The notes under the pieces were generated by a model. That model was not told the DNA's origin. It was given only the letters and a program-made list of their open reading frames with translations, and did not search any database. A DNA stretch of 64,000 nucleotides from Diplonema japonicum (lineage: Eukaryota > Euglenozoa > Diplonemea > Diplonemida > Diplonemidae). The stretch covers positions 1-64,000 of the forward strand of contig OZ025740.1 in the NCBI GenBank assembly GCA_964019335.1. The letters run 5' to 3'. Shown here in pieces: positions 7,821 through 16,815 of this stretch. Position 1 is the stretch's first letter, and the number at the start of each line of letters is the position of its first letter. The position numbers and the translations under genes were made by a program.

Positions 7821-10800
7821 CTATCTGGCCAGCGAGCCTTTGGACCTCTTCTTGTGGGGTATGGGCCCCACCCGTGCCCTCCCCGACTCGAGCTGCAGCC
7901 AAGCCACCGCACTGTTCACCGGGGCCCAGTTCTCCTTGTTGCGCACCTTGACCGTGTCCCGCACCAGGTCGTCGCTCCCCAGCTCTTCCATCAACCTGTG
8001 CTCCGCCAAGAACTTGAACTGGGGCCCGGTCATCCCCTTGAGCTCACCCCTGCATATGTTGGCTTCGACCACGGTGCCATCCGCCCCCGTACCCTTCAGA
8101 TAGATGTAGCCACCCTCCACACAATCCGAGTCAGTACTGGCCGATCGGGCCCGGGCCCGCTTCTTGTCCTTCTTGCTCCACTTCAGCTCTTCCAGGGTGG
8201 GGAGGTCCGTGGCAACCACCTCAGGCCGCCTCTCCCTGTCTTCCTCCTTCTTCCGGGCCAACAGCCCAAGGTACCTCTCAAAGGAGACGTCCTCGAACAA
8301 CCCCGGGACCGTCACCACCGCTGACTGCAGGTCGACCTCTTCAACACCCATCTTCCGCAGATGGTCCTGGACAGTGCGCCTCGTCTCCTTCTCGCAGGGC
8401 CCCCTCCCCTCGTAGACGTCGAGGGTGACCTTCCTTCCATCCCTCACCCACGCCTTCACTTTGATCAGGTCCTTGACCTTTCCCACTGGGGCCCTTATCC
8501 TTGCGTCGCACCTCTCCAAGAACTCACGTAGTGTCACCTTGGTAGCGCCGGCTCCCGCCGCAATGCCCACTACCCCTTCCTTCCCCGGTGTCGGGTGGTG
8601 TCTGCACCCCCGGGTCTGCAACTTGACCACCCTCCATGCCGTTTCCAGAGTCCCCTTGAGCACGCCACCCTTGAAACGAACAGGTTGCACCGCCGAACAC
8701 CCACACGCATACGTGATCTGGAAATCCTGGACCGTCCTCGGGAACTCGAACTCGCGGTATGTTTCCGACTTCTGCACCTCACAACCCACAATGCGGCTGC
8801 GGCGCTCTCCGTCCGACCCACCTTCCAAGCTTGCGAAGTACTGCTTTACCATCATGTATCCAAGTCCAGCGATACCAATCTGGCCAGCCATAGCCACCTC
8901 CAGTGGAACACCCAGCGACTCGGCCTTCGCAAGAAGCATCTCCTCAGTCCTCTCCCTTCCAGGGTCCGTTCCTTCTTCAAGGATGATCTCCACCCGGCCC
9001 TCGAACTGGATGATGAACTTGAGCAGTCGGTCCCCCGGCCTCGCCCTCAGTGGCACCATCGCTCTCGGAATTGGGATGCCCATCACCACATCAATCGGGT
9101 CAAGCTGAACGAAGTCTCCCCCTACTTCCACCTGCTGTTCCCTTTCCGGTGCCCCGACTCCCATCAGCTGATCTCCCTCCGGCGTCTGGATCCCACCCCT
9201 AGGTGTGTCAGGCCCCGACTGGCTGCCTCCGCTCGGTGCGTTCCCGCCCTCTTTGGTCCCTTCGGGGGCGTCATCCGCCTGCGGCTTCAGAGTCCTCCCA
9301 CCGCCCTGTCTCTTCGCAGCTTGTTCCCTACAGAATTCGCTCACGGTCATCTTCCTCGTAGCAGTTGTCGCACTCTGGTCCCCCTTGTTCGAGTCCCTCT
9401 GGGCCTCCGTATCCCCCTTAGGACACTGGTCCAAGGTCTGGTTCACCGCAGCGTCAGTCGCCCCTTGTCTCTTCCCATCTTCCTGGGCCTTCGGGTCAAG
9501 CTCCCCTCCCTGCCCAGCCCTCTCGCTGGATCCTGTTCCGACCATCTCCGTGTCTTCTCCTCCCGGCGAGGCTGCTTCGAGTCCTGCTCCCGCTTTCCCT
9601 TGTGTTCCACCCTCCACCGGTTCCGCCTTTCGCTGCTGCTGCATTCGGGCGTCCAGGTCCTTCTTCGTCTGCTCCAGAAGGGCATCCAGCTGGTGGGCCA
9701 CCGTGATTGGGGGTCCGCCTCCCTGTCCCTTCACTTCCCTCTCGGACGACTCCTCAGCTTCGGTGGTTTTTTCATTGCCGAAGGAGTCCTCTGTGAGGTC
9801 AGTGTTGGATTCAGTGTTGGGTTCGTTGTTCGCTTCCTCGTTGTCCTTTTTTTCCTCTTCGCCGTCCGGTACCGGGGGCCCTGGATCCAACTGTACAGGC
9901 CCTTTGACTAACAGCGCCCCTGCTATCGATCTCATCATGGCCGTTGACACCTCTTGGACCACACGCCTGTGTATCGAGACTCTGTCCCCGTGAGCCCGCG
10001 CAGCTATGCTCCTGGACAGTTTCTTCGTGAGGTAGACTGCTGCCTCCCCGAACCCCCCAAAGGTCTCCATCGCGAAAGGTACAAAGGCCACGCGTGTCTT
10101 GGCGAGCTCCGCCTCATACTTCTGGCGCTTGTAGTGTTCCGCCTTCGCCGCTGCGTATCCCGCAGTCTTCGCCGCCTGGTTGACACAAGACTCGTTCCTC
10201 GGGTGCACGATGACCACGTCCATAGCCATTGGGCGGGAACCCCCCACCCCACCTGGGAAGAACACGTCCGCCGGGCGCTGGGACGACCCCGGGATCAGCC
10301 CCGTCTTCTCCATCGTTGCGCTCACCCCGGCCCACTGACAGTGTCTGTGGATGGTCTCCTTCACCCGGTCGTGCCTCGCAATCCTGGCGTTGCCGCATCC
10401 CTGGGCATGGTCACCCCATACGTCCATCCCCTCAGTCTTGCACCTCGGGTCGTGGCAGCTCTCACCCTGCTTGTAGACCGGAGCCCCCAACCACCACTTG
10501 ATCAGAGCCCCAAACTCGTTGTCCGACAGCTGGTTGTAGAAGTCAGGCGTCGCCGTCAACCACGCTCCCGCATAGTGCATTGACTCCGACATCAACCTCG
10601 CTCTCGAGCGTGCATCTGCTTTCGCCAAGAGGTCCTCCAGCGCCTTCTCATCAAGCACCCTAGAGAGCCACCTCTGGCTGCAGATGTGGGGGGCCTTGGC
10701 CACCATGTCGGGTGTAATCTGCATGCCGCCCTTCGTCCTGTTGAACCACTCGAGCCAGCTCCCCCATACACCCCCTTCCAGCCCATGTTCGTATTTGGGA

Positions 10801-12410
10801 TCCAGCTCCTTGCACAGCTTCATCGTCGACGCCCTCGAAGCCATGTTGGCCGCGCGCAGGTGCTCCTGGCAGCTCCTCATCCCAAGCCCACCGACTTTTA
10901 CGGACAGTTTCGCCTGCTGCCATTCTTTCGACCCGTTCTCGAACTGCATGCCGCACACCTTCGACATCGTCTTCCGCACCATCTCGTCGAACCTGTGCAT
11001 GACCCCTCCCACATGCGAGTCTGGGACCACTCTCATGTAAAACACCAGTTTGCTGTATGAGCTGCAATACCGGAGAAGTGTGTACCCTGTCTGCCTCCCC
11101 ACCTTGGTCAGCATGTCGAAGTTCTCTTCCAGCGCGTCCAAGCGTTTGTTCAGAAAGGTTTGCGTGTACTCCGGCGATCCTATCGGCGCCCCCAGGAGCA
11201 TGAAGTTCCTCTCTTTGTGGAAATTCTCTTCTGTCAGGCCATCGAAGCCTGTGTCCTCCACTGTCTGGGGGAGGTCGCCACTAACCCATATGAGCTCGCA
11301 CTTCTGGGGTTTCACTTTCAGCCCTATCATTCCGCTCAGCTCACACAAGATGTTGTACGCCTTTCTCACTTCATCCACATTCCCCACAAGGACGCCATCG
11401 TCCAGGTAGAACTGGAGGATGTCCAGGTTGCAGTCTTCACTTATCTTGTTCACCAGGGGTTGGATGGCCAGAGAGAACAGCAGCGGTCCCATCGGGTCCC
11501 CCTGTTGCACCCCTTCCTGGGACTTAATCACCTTTCCGTTGTAGTATAATTGGGAGGGCACCCTGTAGCACCAATCGGCCCACGCATACAGCCCCGACGC
11601 TTGCTCATAGGCCTGTGAGCACAGCTGCCTCCGACAAACACTGTTGAAGGCGTTGGCGTAGTCGATCTTGAGGATCACCTTGTTTTCCTGCTTGTTGCCC
11701 CGTTCCCTGTCCACATACTGCCTGATGGTGTGTATAGCCGCCTCCATTCCAGCAGGGACCGATACCCCCACCTGGCCGCCTTTCTTCAGGTACGAAGAGG
11801 CCACTTCCGGAGCGATCTTCTTCACAAGGGATTTCCCCACCAGCCGACGCAGCACATCCCCAACGGCTATGGGCCGCACGTCCCTGTCGTTCTTCTTGAG
11901 GGCCACAAGGTTCGCCCCTGCCATCAGCGGAGCCACCTCCCTAGGGGCCGTGCCTCTAGCTAATGCGTTGACTGCCCTCGTCACCGACATCAAACAGCCT
12001 TGAGACTCAAAAGCTCCGTCCACCGCGTCCTTGATGTGCTGGGCTCTCAGACCAGTCGGTCCCGCAGCAGTCCCCCTCGGGAAGTCCCTGATTGCGTCCA
12101 GCACTTCTTCTGGCAAGACTTCTACCGCTTCCTTCGTCTTCGCCGGGTTGTCCCATTGGGGGTGTAGTGGCTCTGGATGTTTGCTCTGCAGCGCTCTCCA
12201 GCAATCCTCATTGTCTTCCGCCAGCCCCTGGGCTACAAGCGCCGCGTTTCCTGCCGAGAACCTCCCTTTGCTGCACAGTTCCGTGGCCCTGGCGACCTTA
12301 GAGACCTCGTCGTTCTTAGGTTCCCCCTTCTCACCTGATTCCAGCTTATTCCAGAGGGCCATGTAATTTCCCTTCTCCCACTCCTCCAATCTGGCATCTG
12401 GCCTGGACAC
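7821..12410 (-). CDS. Element 2 ORF2: reverse transcriptase and restriction-like endonuclease with a large C-terminal extension
   Basis: About 1,529 codons. RT core at roughly residues 120-420: RDVRPIAVGDVLRRL, KIDYANAFNS, GVQQGDPMGPLLFSLA, FYLDDG (near residue 336) and the KPQKCELIWVSG thumb-side motif. The nuclease zinc knuckle CHDPRC...GDHAQGC is near 650-670, followed by RHDRVKE and RPADVFFP...MAMDVVIVHP (about 712-738), matching the R2/CRE endonuclease pattern. A Gln/Glu/Gly-rich linker (about 800-1010) leads to about 500 residues with no domain I recognise, including a CGC...GCRHHP cysteine/histidine set. The first in-frame codons are GTG, preceded immediately by TGA, and the frame overlaps ORF1 by 65 nt. 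Translation by frameshifting or reinitiation is possible; otherwise a single indel has split an ancestral fused frame like that of element 1. Confidence 0.85.
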   Translation of the reverse strand: MSRPDARLEEWEKGNYMALWNKLESGEKGEPKNDEVSKVARATELCSKGRFSAGNAALVAQGLAEDNEDCWRALQSKHPEPLHPQWDNPAKTKEAVEVLPEEVLDAIRDFPRGTAAGPTGLRAQHIKDAVDGAFESQGCLMSVTRAVNALARGTAPREVAPLMAGANLVALKKNDRDVRPIAVGDVLRRLVGKSLVKKIAPEVASSYLKKGGQVGVSVPAGMEAAIHTIRQYVDRERGNKQENKVILKIDYANAFNSVCRRQLCSQAYEQASGLYAWADWCYRVPSQLYYNGKVIKSQEGVQQGDPMGPLLFSLAIQPLVNKISEDCNLDILQFYLDDGVLVGNVDEVRKAYNILCELSGMIGLKVKPQKCELIWVSGDLPQTVEDTGFDGLTEENFHKERNFMLLGAPIGSPEYTQTFLNKRLDALEENFDMLTKVGRQTGYTLLRYCSSYSKLVFYMRVVPDSHVGGVMHRFDEMVRKTMSKVCGMQFENGSKEWQQAKLSVKVGGLGMRSCQEHLRAANMASRASTMKLCKELDPKYEHGLEGGVWGSWLEWFNRTKGGMQITPDMVAKAPHICSQRWLSRVLDEKALEDLLAKADARSRARLMSESMHYAGAWLTATPDFYNQLSDNEFGALIKWWLGAPVYKQGESCHDPRCKTEGMDVWGDHAQGCGNARIARHDRVKETIHRHCQWAGVSATMEKTGLIPGSSQRPADVFFPGGVGGSRPMAMDVVIVHPRNESCVNQAAKTAGYAAAKAEHYKRQKYEAELAKTRVAFVPFAMETFGGFGEAAVYLTKKLSRSIAARAHGDRVSIHRRVVQEVSTAMMRSIAGALLVKGPVQLDPGPPVPDGEEEKKDNEEANNEPNTESNTDLTEDSFGNEKTTEAEESSEREVKGQGGGPPITVAHQLDALLEQTKKDLDARMQQQRKAEPVEGGTQGKAGAGLEAASPGGEDTEMVGTGSSERAGQGGELDPKAQEDGKRQGATDAAVNQTLDQCPKGDTEAQRDSNKGDQSATTATRKMTVSEFCREQAAKRQGGGRTLKPQADDAPEGTKEGGNAPSGGSQSGPDTPRGGIQTPEGDQLMGVGAPEREQQVEVGGDFVQLDPIDVVMGIPIPRAMVPLRARPGDRLLKFIIQFEGRVEIILEEGTDPGRERTEEMLLAKAESLGVPLEVAMAGQIGIAGLGYMMVKQYFASLEGGSDGERRSRIVGCEVQKSETYREFEFPRTVQDFQITYACGCSAVQPVRFKGGVLKGTLETAWRVVKLQTRGCRHHPTPGKEGVVGIAAGAGATKVTLREFLERCDARIRAPVGKVKDLIKVKAWVRDGRKVTLDVYEGRGPCEKETRRTVQDHLRKMGVEEVDLQSAVVTVPGLFEDVSFERYLGLLARKKEEDRERRPEVVATDLPTLEELKWSKKDKKRARARSASTDSDCVEGGYIYLKGTGADGTVVEANICRGELKGMTGPQFKFLAEHRLMEELGSDDLVRDTVKVRNKENWAPVNSAVAWLQLESGRARVGPIPHKKRSKGSLAR

Positions 12411-15400
12411 TCAGCTCCGTCTCCTTGTCCCGCTTCTTCCCTCCCCTCTTCTTCCACAGGCAGGCTTTGGGGAGCATCGCCACCAGCAGCCAAGCCTCCT
12501 CTGTGTTGTCCTTCACCGCTCGGCCCAGAGTGTGCTTAAGGGTAAGCCCCCACAGTCTTTGAAGGCTCGTCGGGATCGACCCCATGGTCGTGACGTTCAT
12601 GGCGGCTATGGTTTCCAGGCTGGGTAACTCGGTCCTCGTCGGGGCCGGCGGGGGGGTCGTGTATTCCCCTTCCCTTCGCACCGCCTTTTTGCACTCGTCG
12701 TGGCACCCCTGACCCTTCCACACACAGCCCCTGCACACCAGGCACCTCTCGAGGTCCAGTCTCCTCAGAACGCTCTCCGGGATCTCATCACTCTCCAGGT
12801 GCCCATCCAGGTGACACTTCCATACCCTTGTCGAGTTGAACGGGGTCGTGCTTTTGCACTTCGACCTAGCGCAGTTCGCCACCGGACAGTACAGGAATTG
12901 CTGGTTCCTTGCCCCCATCTGGTCCAACACCCCTGCCTTCCCGTATCCAGGGATCGCACGGTCTATTATGTCCCACTCCCCGATGTCCTCACCCGGGGCC
13001 TCGGAGGGTTGCTTACCTGCCTTTTGTAGAGCTACCGATTGGGACTCATCAAGGAGCATCATCATCGACTCCTCCTCTCCGACTGCATACTCGTAGTGGT
13101 TGCCGTTGTACGCCAGCACCACCACCTTCTCGTGGTCGGAGTTGTACTCCCCTATCATCAGGACTGGGTTGTTCCCCCCAGCAACCACGAGTATCGTGCG
13201 GCCAAACGCTTGTGCTGCGGCTGCCAGGCACAAGTGGTCTCCCCACGTCGCTGCTGTGCCCATCCCTTCCAAGTACCGGTCCCAACCCTCACTGCAAAAC
13301 GGGGCATAGTGCTCCTCCCGGTGTTTCATCCATTCTACAACCTCGCTCCTGATGTGGGTGTGGTCGCCGTAGGCTTCCCCGAGCGAACCGGCCAGGGCGT
13401 GGAACATGCAGTTCCCGTCCTTCTCCGTCGATCTCCTCGTCAGCTTGAAGCTCTTCATGATCTCGTCCACTGACTTGCCGGCCCTGGGTTGTTTGTCGGG
13501 GTTCCACAGATTCCGCTGCCTGTGTAGTGCACAGTGCGTCTGGTTCGACGAGCACGCCGCAGCACACGTTCCACAGAGGTTCACCTTCATGCTCCTCGCC
13601 TGCTCTTGTTTCACAAAATGATGGTGGACCGCATTGAGGTGTTTAACTAGACAGCTTGCCACACTGGTGCGGAAAGAGCAGTCTTCCATCCGGCATTGAT
13701 GTTTGTCTGATCCTTCTTTTTCCCCCTCCTTCTGCGCCTCCATGTGCTCATCATCCAAATCCATGGGGGGAGGGTCACCACCTCCTTGCAACGCGTCCCC
13801 TGCCAGCGTCAAGTCCGCAAAGGGGTCCAGTTGTTCGGCCTGAAAGAGCTTATCCTCCGTCTCGGCTCGTTCCTTCGCCGCTTGCTTGGCGTCTTCCTTC
13901 TTTTTTCTGCGTCTTGAGCTTCTAGGCGGGCCCAAGTACACCGGCAGGTAGTGACCTCTCGATCCGCGTCTTGTCTTCCTCAGCTTTACCGGTCCGAATC
14001 TCTGGGTCGGGTCAGCACCAGCTTTCCACACCATCACTTCCGACATGGCCCAGAGCGACATCAGCCCCCCTATCCAAACTGAAGTGCTTCCCACCAGAGT
14101 GCCCCCTACTGCTAGCCAAGCGAGCTCCCCGGCGGACCATTCATCCCCTCGGGGCCCCACCTGTACCCTTGACCTGCGGGTGGTCCTCCTGTCGCTCCCC
14201 GGCCTCTTCCACAACACTGCCGCATGCAGGAAGGAGGGGGCCATCCCGATGCCCGCCCCCAGCACCTGCCTCACCCCTGGGATCAGCAAGAGGGAGACCA
14301 GGGCGACCCAGGCCCACACCCCCAGGTGCTCCCATCTCACCCCTTCCTTGCTGTGTCCCGTCCGTCTGCGGTGCCTCCTTGTGCCGGTTGCAGCCCCAGG
14401 TGCCGGGATTCTGGGTGCCAGGGGTTGGGCTCCAGGCGTTCCCACCTCGGTCCGCTTCAGCCCCATTGCAGGGTCATCTGGCTTCTGTTCCAGGGCGGCC
14501 TCGTGTTCCTCTCTGCGGGCCCTCCTCCTCCCTTCTTTCCTCGCACGACGGTGCCTTTTCTTCTCCTGTCTGGCAGCCTCCCTCGCCCCCTCCCTCGCCT
14601 TGGTCCTCTTCTCCCGACGCCTCTGAAGGGCCGTTTCGCTCCTGTGCCTCCTCCTGTTCTTCTTCCGCTTGGGCGCTGGCTTAGGTTCCCTGCCACCCAT
14701 GGCAATCCAGGGGGCTCTTTTCTGTCTTCTCACAAGGGTGTGCAGTGGTGCTCTCACGTCGCTCGCAGCCTCCGCCCCAACCACACCTAGGCGGGCGGTG
14801 GGGGTGGGTGCTGGGTCCCCCTGGTTGTTTGAAAAGAAAAAAGGTTCCTCCTTGTTTGTTTTTTTTTTTTCTTTCCCTTCCACCCTCAAAAAAAGCCCCC
14901 GGCCCTTGGGGACCAGGGTGTACACCTCCGTAGAGGGTCCAGAAAAAATGGGGGGCAGAGAGGGAGGGGCACTACCTTCTCTCGGGCGTGCTGTCTCTCC
15001 CTCTGCCTTTTTTTCCTCCGAAGAGGGTCTGTTTTTTACCTCCGTGGAGGGTTCCTCTGGAGAGGGCTCTAAAAATGAAAAAGGGGGGGACAAATGGGGG
15101 GGAGGAGCACCACCCTCTCTCGGGAGTGCCACCTCTTCCCCTTTCTCTCTATTTTCCTCCGAAGAGGGTCTGTTTTCCTCCGAAGAGGGTTCTAAAAAAA
15201 AAGGGGGGGCGGGTGGGGCACTATCCTCTCTTGGGAGTGCCACCCCCCCTTGCCCACAAAAAAGGGGATCTAAAAAAGGGGGTTCGTCTGTTAACCCAGG
15301 GGATGGGTCTTCCTGGGGTGTGCGGGTGAGCTTGGGGCCTACCGCACGCAGGGTGATCGACACCCTGACACCAGTGGACATCCCGGACGGGATGTGGTGC

Positions 15401-16236
15401 GTCCACTGGTGTCTCGCTTCACCTTCCAACAATGCCCATGAGAAGGGGGGCACCAGGTATTTCGCCACCCTGTCCCCCCTCCTCATGACCATTGTGGTCT
15501 CGGCTCCGTACGAGAGGACTAGGACAATCGGTCCCAGCCTCGCGTCGTCCTTGTGGGCGGCAATCCCACAACCAGACTTGTACTTGTTGACAAGTACCTG
15601 GTTGGGGACCACCTCGAGCCCTGCGGCGGCGGCCACCTCCCTCACCCACCCCTCCGCCCCCCCTGGGATCCCCGTGGTGGGGCGCACCTTGGCGTTCGTC
15701 CCCTCCCACCGGTACCCGTATTGGAGGGTCTCCCTCCCTGAGTTCCCAGACAGGGCCTCCCACTTTCCTGAAAGCAGGGCTTTCGGGAAGGCAGGGGCCG
15801 GGCCCGTCCTCAACCCGGGAGGGTGTTCACCATACACCAGTACCCACCCCTTTTTTTCTCCCTCTTTTCTTCCCTCTTCAACAATAGCAGGGTCGGCTGC
15901 AGGGGTCGTGGTCGCGGCGGTCGTGGCTGCGGCAGGGGCGGCTGCGGCGGTCTCAGTTGCGGCGATCAGGGCGGCAGGGTCGGCTGCGGCGTTCAGGGTG
16001 GCTGGGGCGGCCGTGGTTGTAGCAGCGGCGGTCAAAACCGCGGTCTCTGCTAGTGATTTTTTTATTTTATTATTTTTTTTTTCTAAAGGGGGGTGGGGGG
16101 ATCTAGGGGGTGGGGATTCATACTGCCCAACCAGATTGCCTGGTTGGGTGGGTCTCGGCGCGTGCTGCGGGCTGCGGGCTTGCTCCTGCGGGCTGTGGCT
16201 GCGGTCACCTCCTCCTGCGAGTCGTCTTGGATCCAT
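12346..16236 (-). CDS. Element 2 ORF1: AlkB-like dioxygenase, membrane-like segments, zinc fingers and OTU-like protease
   Basis: 1,296 residues from ATG 16236. An Ala/Thr-rich N-terminus is followed by an AlkB-like 2OG-Fe(II) domain at about 131-297, with AHKDD (His/Asp iron ligands near 228-230), WTHHIP (distal His near 280) and RVSITLR. A Pro/Glu-rich repeat spacer follows. Two hydrophobic stretches (about 634-662 and 697-735) look like membrane helices. A C2H2-like finger (CRMEDC...H-x4-H) lies near 845-872. The OTU domain is at about 920-1065, with KDGNCMFHAL (catalytic Cys), TWGDHLCL and GNHYEYA (catalytic His). Further Cys/His clusters lie near 1118-1178. AlkB members remove alkyl groups from nucleic acid and OTU members cleave ubiquitin or polyproteins; their role in this element is unknown. 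Confidence 0.85.
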   Translation of the reverse strand: MDPRRLAGGGDRSHSPQEQARSPQHAPRPTQPGNLVGQYESPPPRSPHPPLEKKNNKIKKSLAETAVLTAAATTTAAPATLNAAADPAALIAATETAAAAPAAATTAATTTPAADPAIVEEGRKEGEKKGWVLVYGEHPPGLRTGPAPAFPKALLSGKWEALSGNSGRETLQYGYRWEGTNAKVRPTTGIPGGAEGWVREVAAAAGLEVVPNQVLVNKYKSGCGIAAHKDDARLGPIVLVLSYGAETTMVMRRGDRVAKYLVPPFSWALLEGEARHQWTHHIPSGMSTGVRVSITLRAVGPKLTRTPQEDPSPGLTDEPPFLDPLFCGQGGVALPREDSAPPAPPFFLEPSSEENRPSSEENREKGEEVALPREGGAPPPHLSPPFSFLEPSPEEPSTEVKNRPSSEEKKAEGETARPREGSAPPSLPPIFSGPSTEVYTLVPKGRGLFLRVEGKEKKKTNKEEPFFFSNNQGDPAPTPTARLGVVGAEAASDVRAPLHTLVRRQKRAPWIAMGGREPKPAPKRKKNRRRHRSETALQRRREKRTKAREGAREAARQEKKRHRRARKEGRRRARREEHEAALEQKPDDPAMGLKRTEVGTPGAQPLAPRIPAPGAATGTRRHRRRTGHSKEGVRWEHLGVWAWVALVSLLLIPGVRQVLGAGIGMAPSFLHAAVLWKRPGSDRRTTRRSRVQVGPRGDEWSAGELAWLAVGGTLVGSTSVWIGGLMSLWAMSEVMVWKAGADPTQRFGPVKLRKTRRGSRGHYLPVYLGPPRSSRRRKKKEDAKQAAKERAETEDKLFQAEQLDPFADLTLAGDALQGGGDPPPMDLDDEHMEAQKEGEKEGSDKHQCRMEDCSFRTSVASCLVKHLNAVHHHFVKQEQARSMKVNLCGTCAAACSSNQTHCALHRQRNLWNPDKQPRAGKSVDEIMKSFKLTRRSTEKDGNCMFHALAGSLGEAYGDHTHIRSEVVEWMKHREEHYAPFCSEGWDRYLEGMGTAATWGDHLCLAAAAQAFGRTILVVAGGNNPVLMIGEYNSDHEKVVVLAYNGNHYEYAVGEEESMMMLLDESQSVALQKAGKQPSEAPGEDIGEWDIIDRAIPGYGKAGVLDQMGARNQQFLYCPVANCARSKCKSTTPFNSTRVWKCHLDGHLESDEIPESVLRRLDLERCLVCRGCVWKGQGCHDECKKAVRREGEYTTPPPAPTRTELPSLETIAAMNVTTMGSIPTSLQRLWGLTLKHTLGRAVKDNTEEAWLLVAMLPKACLWKKRGGKKRDKETELSVQARCQIGGVGEGKLHGPLE

Positions 16237-16306
16237 TTTTTTTTTTTTTTTGTTTTATAGTGTGTGATGGGGGGGAGGGGATCCTTTCGTTGAGCGGCGG
16301 GCAGGC

Positions 16307-16341
16307 CAATAAAGTACAGAAACTGTAGCTTTAGAATCGTT
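16307..16341 (-). other. Spliced-leader exon sequence (35 nt) at the 5' end of element 2
   Basis: Identical over 35 nt to the copy at 7014-7048, again preceded on the sense strand by CC and again without the expected AACT start. After TTG it joins GGCCTGCCCGCC, which aligns with a point about 90 nt further into the leader of element 1. The leader is thus joined to the two elements at different positions. No SL intron follows. Confidence 0.85.
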
Positions 16342-16349
16342 GGCGGGTT

Positions 16350-16815
16350 TGCCCACCGACTTTTACGGACAGTTTCGCCTGCTGCCATTCTTTCGACCCG
16401 TTCTCGAACTGCATGCCGCACACCTTCGACATCGTCTTCCGCACCATCTCGTCGAACCTGTGCATGACCCCTCCCACATGCGAGTCTGGGACCACTCTCA
16501 TGTAAAACACCAGTTTGCTGTATGAGCTGCAATACCGGAGAAGTGTGTACCCTGTCTGCCTCCCCACCTTGGTCAGCATGTCGAAGTTCTCTTCCAGCGC
16601 GTCCAAGCGTTTGTTCAGAAAGGCTTGCGTGTACTCCGGCGATCCTATCGGCGCCCCCAGGAGCATGAAGTTCCTCTCTTTGTGGAAATTCTCTTCTGTC
16701 AGGCCATCGAAGCCTGTGTCCTCCACTGTCTGGGGGAGGTCGCCACTAACCCATATGAGCTCGCACTTCTGGGGTTTCACTTTCGGCCCTATCGTTCCGC
16801 TCAGCTCACACAAGC
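16350..16815 (-). pseudogene. Internal reverse-transcriptase fragment of element 2 (466 bp)
   Basis: This segment repeats 10886-11351 of element 2 with about three substitutions that I can find, so it is a very recent derivative. It covers the RT region just after the YLDDG motif (SGTIGPKVKPQKCELIWVSG through QQAKLSVKVGG). It is cut off at both ends: the low-coordinate end joins the SL sequence through CAAACCCG-CC, and the high-coordinate end meets GCACGAAATTC and a T run (A run on the sense strand). It is non-functional. Template switching during retrotransposition, or an unequal exchange, could give this structure. Confidence 0.85.

Larger units (their letters stand above)
7051..16341 (-). 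mobile_element. CRE/SLACS-like non-LTR retrotransposon, element 2 (complete, about 9.3 kb)
   Basis: It runs from the SL sequence (16307-16341) through a short leader, ORF1 (16236-12346), ORF2 (12410-7821), an A/T-rich 3' region and 26-bp tail repeats, ending at the SL sequence of element 1. The two elements are therefore tandem and in the same orientation with only the SL sequence between them. The reverse transcriptase plus C-terminal zinc knuckle and PD-(D/E)XK-like nuclease, with no apurinic endonuclease, places it with the site-specific R2/CRE-type elements. The AlkB and OTU modules are extra. ORF2 has no ATG in frame at its start. Confidence 0.85.

Noticed and set aside
8595-9993. Long plus-strand frames (438 and 262 codons) opposite ORF2
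   Set aside because: They are shadows of ORF2 and contain no recognisable motif.
14669-16267. 532-codon open frame on the plus strand
   Set aside because: It is the antisense of the element 2 AlkB region and follows its codon bias; a matching antisense frame exists opposite element 1. The minus-strand domains are convincing.
7014-16341. The SL matches as functional SL RNA genes
   Set aside because: Neither copy has the first four exon bases, a splice donor with SL intron, or an Sm-site region after the exon.
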